Shown in pieces: positions 45,683-48,565 of a stretch of 48,565 bases of DNA. Source of the DNA: Pseudomonadota bacterium (GTDB taxonomy: Bacteria > Pseudomonadota > Alphaproteobacteria > Caulobacterales > Caulobacteraceae). The number at the start of each line of letters is the position of its first letter. Positions within the stretch are counted from its first letter, which is position 1. The stretch is from NCBI GenBank assembly GCA_021808285.1, contig JAKBBV010000018.1, positions 1 through 48,565 of the forward strand, given 5' to 3'. The translations under genes and the position numbers were made by a program. A model generated the notes under the pieces. The model saw nothing but the letters and a program-made list of their open reading frames with translations, was not told where the DNA came from and ran no database searches.

Positions 45683-46804
45683 ATGCGACAGCGGTGGGGC
45701 GGGGCAGGGCTCATCGCGCTCCTGGCGCTGCTGGGAGCCGCCGCGCAGGCCCAGACCCAGAATCCGACGCCGGCCGCCGCCGCACCGCCCTTCAGCCGCG
45801 ACAGCACATATTTCGCCCCGGACGGGACGGCCTACATTCAGCGCATCGTCCCGATCCCCCCAAGCCTGAGCGCGCAAGCGCGAGACTTCCTAAAGGCTGA
45901 GGCGGCTCCGTCCTCGGCCCGGCCGCCTATGAGCCTTGAGGATAGCCGGCGACATGAAGCGCAACGCGTGAAGCGTGATGGCGTCCTCGCGCTCCGTAAG
46001 TACCCTGCGACCCTCTCCGAGGCCGTGATCGCCGGCGTCCCCGTCACCGTCTTTCGCCCCAAAGCGGGGGCCGGACCGGTCCGCCCCTTCGTGCTGATCA
46101 ATGTCCATGGCGGCGCTTTCATCTTCGACTGCTGCTCGGAGGTAGAGAGCGTTCCGCTGGCCAATCTGACGCGGTCCGAGGTGATCTCCGTGGGCTATCG
46201 CCTCGCGCCCGAACATCCCTTCCCCGCGGCGGTGGACGACGTGATCGCGGTCTACCGGGAGGTGCTGAAGACCCATCCCGCCTCCGCCGTGGCCATCTAT
46301 GGGACCTCCTCGGGCGCGGTGATCACCGGCGAGGTGGCGGTCGCCCTCAAGCGGCGCGGCCTGCCCGAGCCCGGCGCGCTGGGAATCTTCTCCGGTTTCG
46401 GCGATTTCGCCATGCGCACGGACACGCGGGCCATCTTCTCTCTGGTGGGCTTAGGCGGCGCCGTTTCTCCTCAAGAGCCGCTCGCAGCCGTCGAGCACGA
46501 GTATCTGGGCGGCGCCGATCCGACCGACCCGCGCGTGTCCCCGATCCGGGGCGATCTTTCCGGCCTGCCGCCCACCCTGTTCCTCACCGGCACGCGCGAC
46601 GCCTTCCTGAGCGGGGTGAGCCTCTTCGAACGCGCCATGATCCGGGCCGGGGACGATCCCCAGCTCGTCGTCTTCGAAGGCCTGCCCCACGCCTTCTGGG
46701 TCGAGCCGGACCTGCCGGAGGCGGACGAAGCCGACCGCATCATGGCCCGGTTCTTCCTCAAGCATCTGCGCGCCGGGGCGAAGGCGGGGCCGGCAAGGCC
46801 GTGA
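45683..46804 (+). CDS. exported alpha/beta-hydrolase (HSL-type esterase)
   Basis: 373 residues. A signal peptide (about 1-24, ending AAQAQ) is followed by an alpha/beta-hydrolase of the hormone-sensitive-lipase group. The oxyanion motif HGGAF is at 142-146, nucleophile S209 is in GTSSG (207-211), D306 is in LTGTRDAF and H336 is in GLPHAF, a complete triad. It should hydrolyse short-chain esters in the periplasm; the natural substrate is unknown. The ATG at 45683 has GGAGGG upstream. A longer start at TTG 45641 would bury the signal peptide and is rejected. Confidence 0.87.
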   Translation: MRQRWGGAGLIALLALLGAAAQAQTQNPTPAAAAPPFSRDSTYFAPDGTAYIQRIVPIPPSLSAQARDFLKAEAAPSSARPPMSLEDSRRHEAQRVKRDGVLALRKYPATLSEAVIAGVPVTVFRPKAGAGPVRPFVLINVHGGAFIFDCCSEVESVPLANLTRSEVISVGYRLAPEHPFPAAVDDVIAVYREVLKTHPASAVAIYGTSSGAVITGEVAVALKRRGLPEPGALGIFSGFGDFAMRTDTRAIFSLVGLGGAVSPQEPLAAVEHEYLGGADPTDPRVSPIRGDLSGLPPTLFLTGTRDAFLSGVSLFERAMIRAGDDPQLVVFEGLPHAFWVEPDLPEADEADRIMARFFLKHLRAGAKAGPARP

Positions 46805-46850
46805 GGCGCAAAGGGACTTGAGGCCCGGACGACCCTGCGGCCTCGCCCGC

Positions 46851-47504
46851 TTACGCGGCCATCGCCTCCACGCGCTCCCAGGTCGTGGCCTGCATGGCCG
46901 GAAGGGCGTTCATGCGGCCGAGCCAGGCGGCGAGCGAGGGGCAAGGGGCGGTCAGGGCCGGCCATTCGGGCGTCATGGCGAAGAAATCGAGCTGAGCGGC
47001 GATCATGAAGTCGGCCAGGCTTGGCGCTTCGCCTACGAAGTAGGCTTTGTCGCCAAGGAGTCGCGCCAGTTCGCTGAAAACCTGGTGGGCCCGGGGCATG
47101 GCGGCGGCGATGGCGTCCTCGTCCGGCGTCAGGCCCATGAGGCGCGGCCCGACGATGCGCTGAAAGCCGATGACGTTCCCGCAACCCTGGAACAGGTACC
47201 AGTCGCTGATGTTCATGGCCTGATCCATGCGCGCCGCCTCGCGCGGATCGACCGGGGTGAGCGCCGGGTTCGGCAGGACGCGGTCGAGATAGCGCAGGAT
47301 GGCCTGGACCTCGTAGAGGCGGAAATCGCCGTGATCGAGCACCGGCACGCGGCCGAAGGGATGGCGCGCCAGGTGCGCTTCGCCCCGGAGGGCGCCCGGC
47401 GCCACGGCCTCGAACCGGTAGGCCGCCCCCTTGTGCTCCAGGGTCGCCAGCACCGCACGGCCGAAGGGGCTGCCGGGGATGGAGTGGACGACGAAATCGG
47501 TCAT
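46851..47504 (-). CDS. glutathione S-transferase family protein
   Basis: 217 residues. N-terminal FVVHSIPGSPFGRAVLATLEH gives the active-site region, FGRVPVLDHGDFRLYEVQAIL has the cis-Pro and glutathione-binding E-V-Q/S site, and the helical C-terminal domain has PSLADFMIAAQL. It is the last gene of a three-gene unit with an ArsR regulator and an SRPBCC protein (15 bp after the latter's stop), so it is likely under that regulator. A role in detoxification or stress is inferred. Confidence 0.88.
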   Translation of the reverse strand: MTDFVVHSIPGSPFGRAVLATLEHKGAAYRFEAVAPGALRGEAHLARHPFGRVPVLDHGDFRLYEVQAILRYLDRVLPNPALTPVDPREAARMDQAMNISDWYLFQGCGNVIGFQRIVGPRLMGLTPDEDAIAAAMPRAHQVFSELARLLGDKAYFVGEAPSLADFMIAAQLDFFAMTPEWPALTAPCPSLAAWLGRMNALPAMQATTWERVEAMAA

Positions 47505-47519
47505 GGAAGGCGCCTTTCG

Positions 47520-47984
47520 CTATTTCAGGGAGGCCGCGACAAGCGCCGCATAGTCGGCGAGGAGCCCCGGCCAGCCGCCGTCGAGCTGGTCGCGCCGCGC
47601 CTGCGCCTGCGCCCCGAAGCGTTCCAGGTTCCGATGTTCGAGGGTGACGCGCGTCCCGCCCTGGGGCAGGGCCGTGAAGGTGATCTCGACCTCGGTGAGG
47701 AAGCCAGGATCGAACGTCCACTGCGCGTTCAGGCGCCAGCCGAGCAGGAGGCGGGTCGGAGGCTCCCAGGCGATGACTTCGCCCCAATGGGTCTCCTGCC
47801 CTTCGGCGTCGCGCTCGAACCAGCGTCCGCCGGGGCGCGGCTCCAGGATGATGGCCTCGTGCGGCGACTTCGCCACCGTGCGCCCCTTCGGCCACCAGTC
47901 GGCCATGCGCGAAGCGAACAGGTCAAAGGCCTGCGCCGGAGGCGCGGCGACCTCCACGCGGCGGAGAATGGGTGCGATCGTCAT
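47520..47984 (-). CDS. SRPBCC / AHSA1-like domain protein
   Basis: 154 residues. START-like fold of the activator-of-Hsp90 homologue group: RRVEVAAPPAQAFDLFASRMADWWP, EPRPGGRWFERDAEG, HWGEVIAWEPPTRLLLGW and GGTRVTLEHRNLERFG. Such proteins bind hydrophobic ligands and commonly pair with an ArsR-type regulator. The ATG at 47984 overlaps the regulator's stop by 4 nt (ATGA). Its ligand is unknown. Confidence 0.88.
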   Translation of the reverse strand: MTIAPILRRVEVAAPPAQAFDLFASRMADWWPKGRTVAKSPHEAIILEPRPGGRWFERDAEGQETHWGEVIAWEPPTRLLLGWRLNAQWTFDPGFLTEVEITFTALPQGGTRVTLEHRNLERFGAQAQARRDQLDGGWPGLLADYAALVAASLK

Positions 47985-48322
47985 TCGGGATCCCTGTCCT
48001 TGGGTCTGAACTGCGCGTCGGCGAAGGCCGCGAAGGCGTCGAGCGCCTGGCCCCAGTGCCGGTCCAGCCAGTCGCGCATGGCCCCGATGCCGCGGGGGTC
48101 GAGGCGATAGAGTCTGCGCGCGCCCACGGCTTCGACGCTCACGAGCCCCGCATCCTTGAGCACCTTCAGGTGCTGCGACACGGCGGGCCGGGTGACGGGG
48201 ACGGTCCGCGCCAGTTGGCCGACGCTGGCGGGACCGGCCGCGAGACTCTCCACGAGACTTCGCCGTGTGGCGTCGCCCAAGGCGTCGAAGCCGTCGACAG
48301 GTTTGACGCTTAGGTTAGTCAT
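47981..48322 (-). CDS. ArsR-family transcriptional regulator
   Basis: 113 residues. Winged helix-turn-helix: FDALGDATRRSLVESLAAGPASVGQLA then VTRPAVSQHLKVLKDAGLVSVEAVGARRLYRL. No metal-binding Cys pair is seen, so it is the ligand- or partner-controlled type usually found with SRPBCC genes. The ATG at 48322 starts MTNLSVKP; a GTG one codon earlier is possible. It heads the unit regulator-SRPBCC-GST. An inverted repeat over its start codon suggests self-repression. Confidence 0.92.
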   Translation of the reverse strand: MTNLSVKPVDGFDALGDATRRSLVESLAAGPASVGQLARTVPVTRPAVSQHLKVLKDAGLVSVEAVGARRLYRLDPRGIGAMRDWLDRHWGQALDAFAAFADAQFRPKDRDPE

Positions 48323-48346
48323 CACTAACGGTTAGTCGTGACTTAT
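48314..48346 (-). promoter_or_regulatory. operator-like inverted repeats over the arsR-type start codon
   Basis: GTTAGT (48314-48319) and ACTAAC (48324-48329) form a perfect inverted repeat around CATC, which contains the start codon complement. A second copy, GTTAGT (48331-48336), CGTG, ACTTAT (48341-48346), follows with a 17-bp period and two mismatches. Autoregulatory operators in this position are common for ArsR proteins. Confidence 0.6.
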
Positions 48347-48449
48347 ATATTCGTCAAGGCCCCAGATCTGATGTCCGCGCCACCCCCGGACCTTGCCGGC
48401 ATCCCCCACCCGGCCCCCCCCTCGGCCCGTCGAGGCGAGGGGGGGGGGT

Positions 48450-48563
48450 CGAGGCGAGGTCGGCGAAGGACGGGGTCGGATCGCCCGAAGGAGGGGTGTG
48501 CACGAGGACGATCGCGCTGGCCGACAGCTCCAGGGACCGGCGTATGACCTCTTCGAGACGGTC
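48450..48563 (-). pseudogene. radC: degraded radC (JAMM domain) fragment at the window edge
   Basis: From 48563 downward the minus strand encodes a stretch that matches the RadC core: [19 protein letters not shown] followed by [13 protein letters not shown]. The JAMM metal motif HxHPSGDP is spoiled: HTPPSGDP has Pro for the second His. After ADLA the homology stops in a run of ten C (minus strand) and low-complexity sequence, with a GTCGAGGCGAGG duplication (48429-48440 and 48449-48460). The 5' part lies beyond the window. It could be a 3'-truncated, decaying copy. Confidence 0.65.
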
Positions 48564-48565
48564 CG

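Noticed and set aside
48338-48547. Plus-strand open frame at the right edge
   Set aside because: Low-complexity translation overlapping the ArsR-type promoter and the radC remnant on the other strand.

Overview
The window is a high-GC chromosomal segment of an alphaproteobacterium. The best fit is Caulobacterales or a close relative. The evidence is the gap-pgk-fba cluster, the neighbouring recA and alaS, the alphaproteobacterial SOS box (GAAC-N7-GAAC) in front of recA, the purC-purS-purQ...purL-bolA-grxD block, an F1-ATPase zeta-like (DUF1476) protein and a small secreted protein of the CC_3452 type. I assign about 47 protein genes. I saw no rRNA, tRNA, CRISPR array, insertion sequence or prophage. 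This is core genome with a few accessory touches.

Layout. Positions 222-3600 hold three consecutive sugar-phosphate enzymes (GAPDH, PGK, class II aldolase), facing a membrane diguanylate cyclase (3618-5195, minus). An AT-richer divergent gap leads to an MFS carrier, thiE, a SuhB-type phosphatase, a Tat-exported GDPD-like protein without its catalytic residues, and an alkylation-repair pair (Ada/AlkA fusion plus Ogt, 9617-11655). Positions 11773-18793 hold an ABC exporter (minus), rpmE with a structured leader, and a translationally coupled envelope operon: MsbA-type ABC protein, a fused DUF374 acyltransferase/Kdo transferase, and LpxK. Next come a tricorn-type exported protease (19019-22393), recA, alaS and a small exported SnoaL-like protein.

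Positions 27116-36837 contain icd, a beta-lactamase-fold protein without its nucleophile, a TrmJ-type methyltransferase, rpsD, grxD-bolA and the purine genes. The CC_3452-type gene interrupts the purine block on the opposite strand. Positions 37034-48322 contain a Kir-type channel overlapping a zeta-like gene, a family III CoA transferase, a CMD-like protein with a cysteine-cluster protein, purB, an exported M42 peptidase, an MFS carrier, two GSTs, an exported esterase and an ArsR-SRPBCC-GST operon. A degraded radC fragment runs off the right edge.

Themes. (1) Loss of catalytic residues on conserved folds: GDPD-like, beta-lactamase-like and the radC remnant. (2) An unusual gene fusion in lipid A/Kdo assembly. 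(3) Short sequence duplications at gene ends: a dispersed element of about 110 bp whose first bases are the TAG stop of both ogt and icd, a tripled bolA stop region, a duplicated recA stop region and a duplicated terminator half. (4) Several readable regulatory sites: double LexA boxes on recA, an ArsR operator over its own start codon, and leader hairpins before rpmE and the msbA-type gene. No obviously new multi-gene system is visible. The most promising leads are the fusion, the two pseudoenzymes and the stop-codon-donating repeat.
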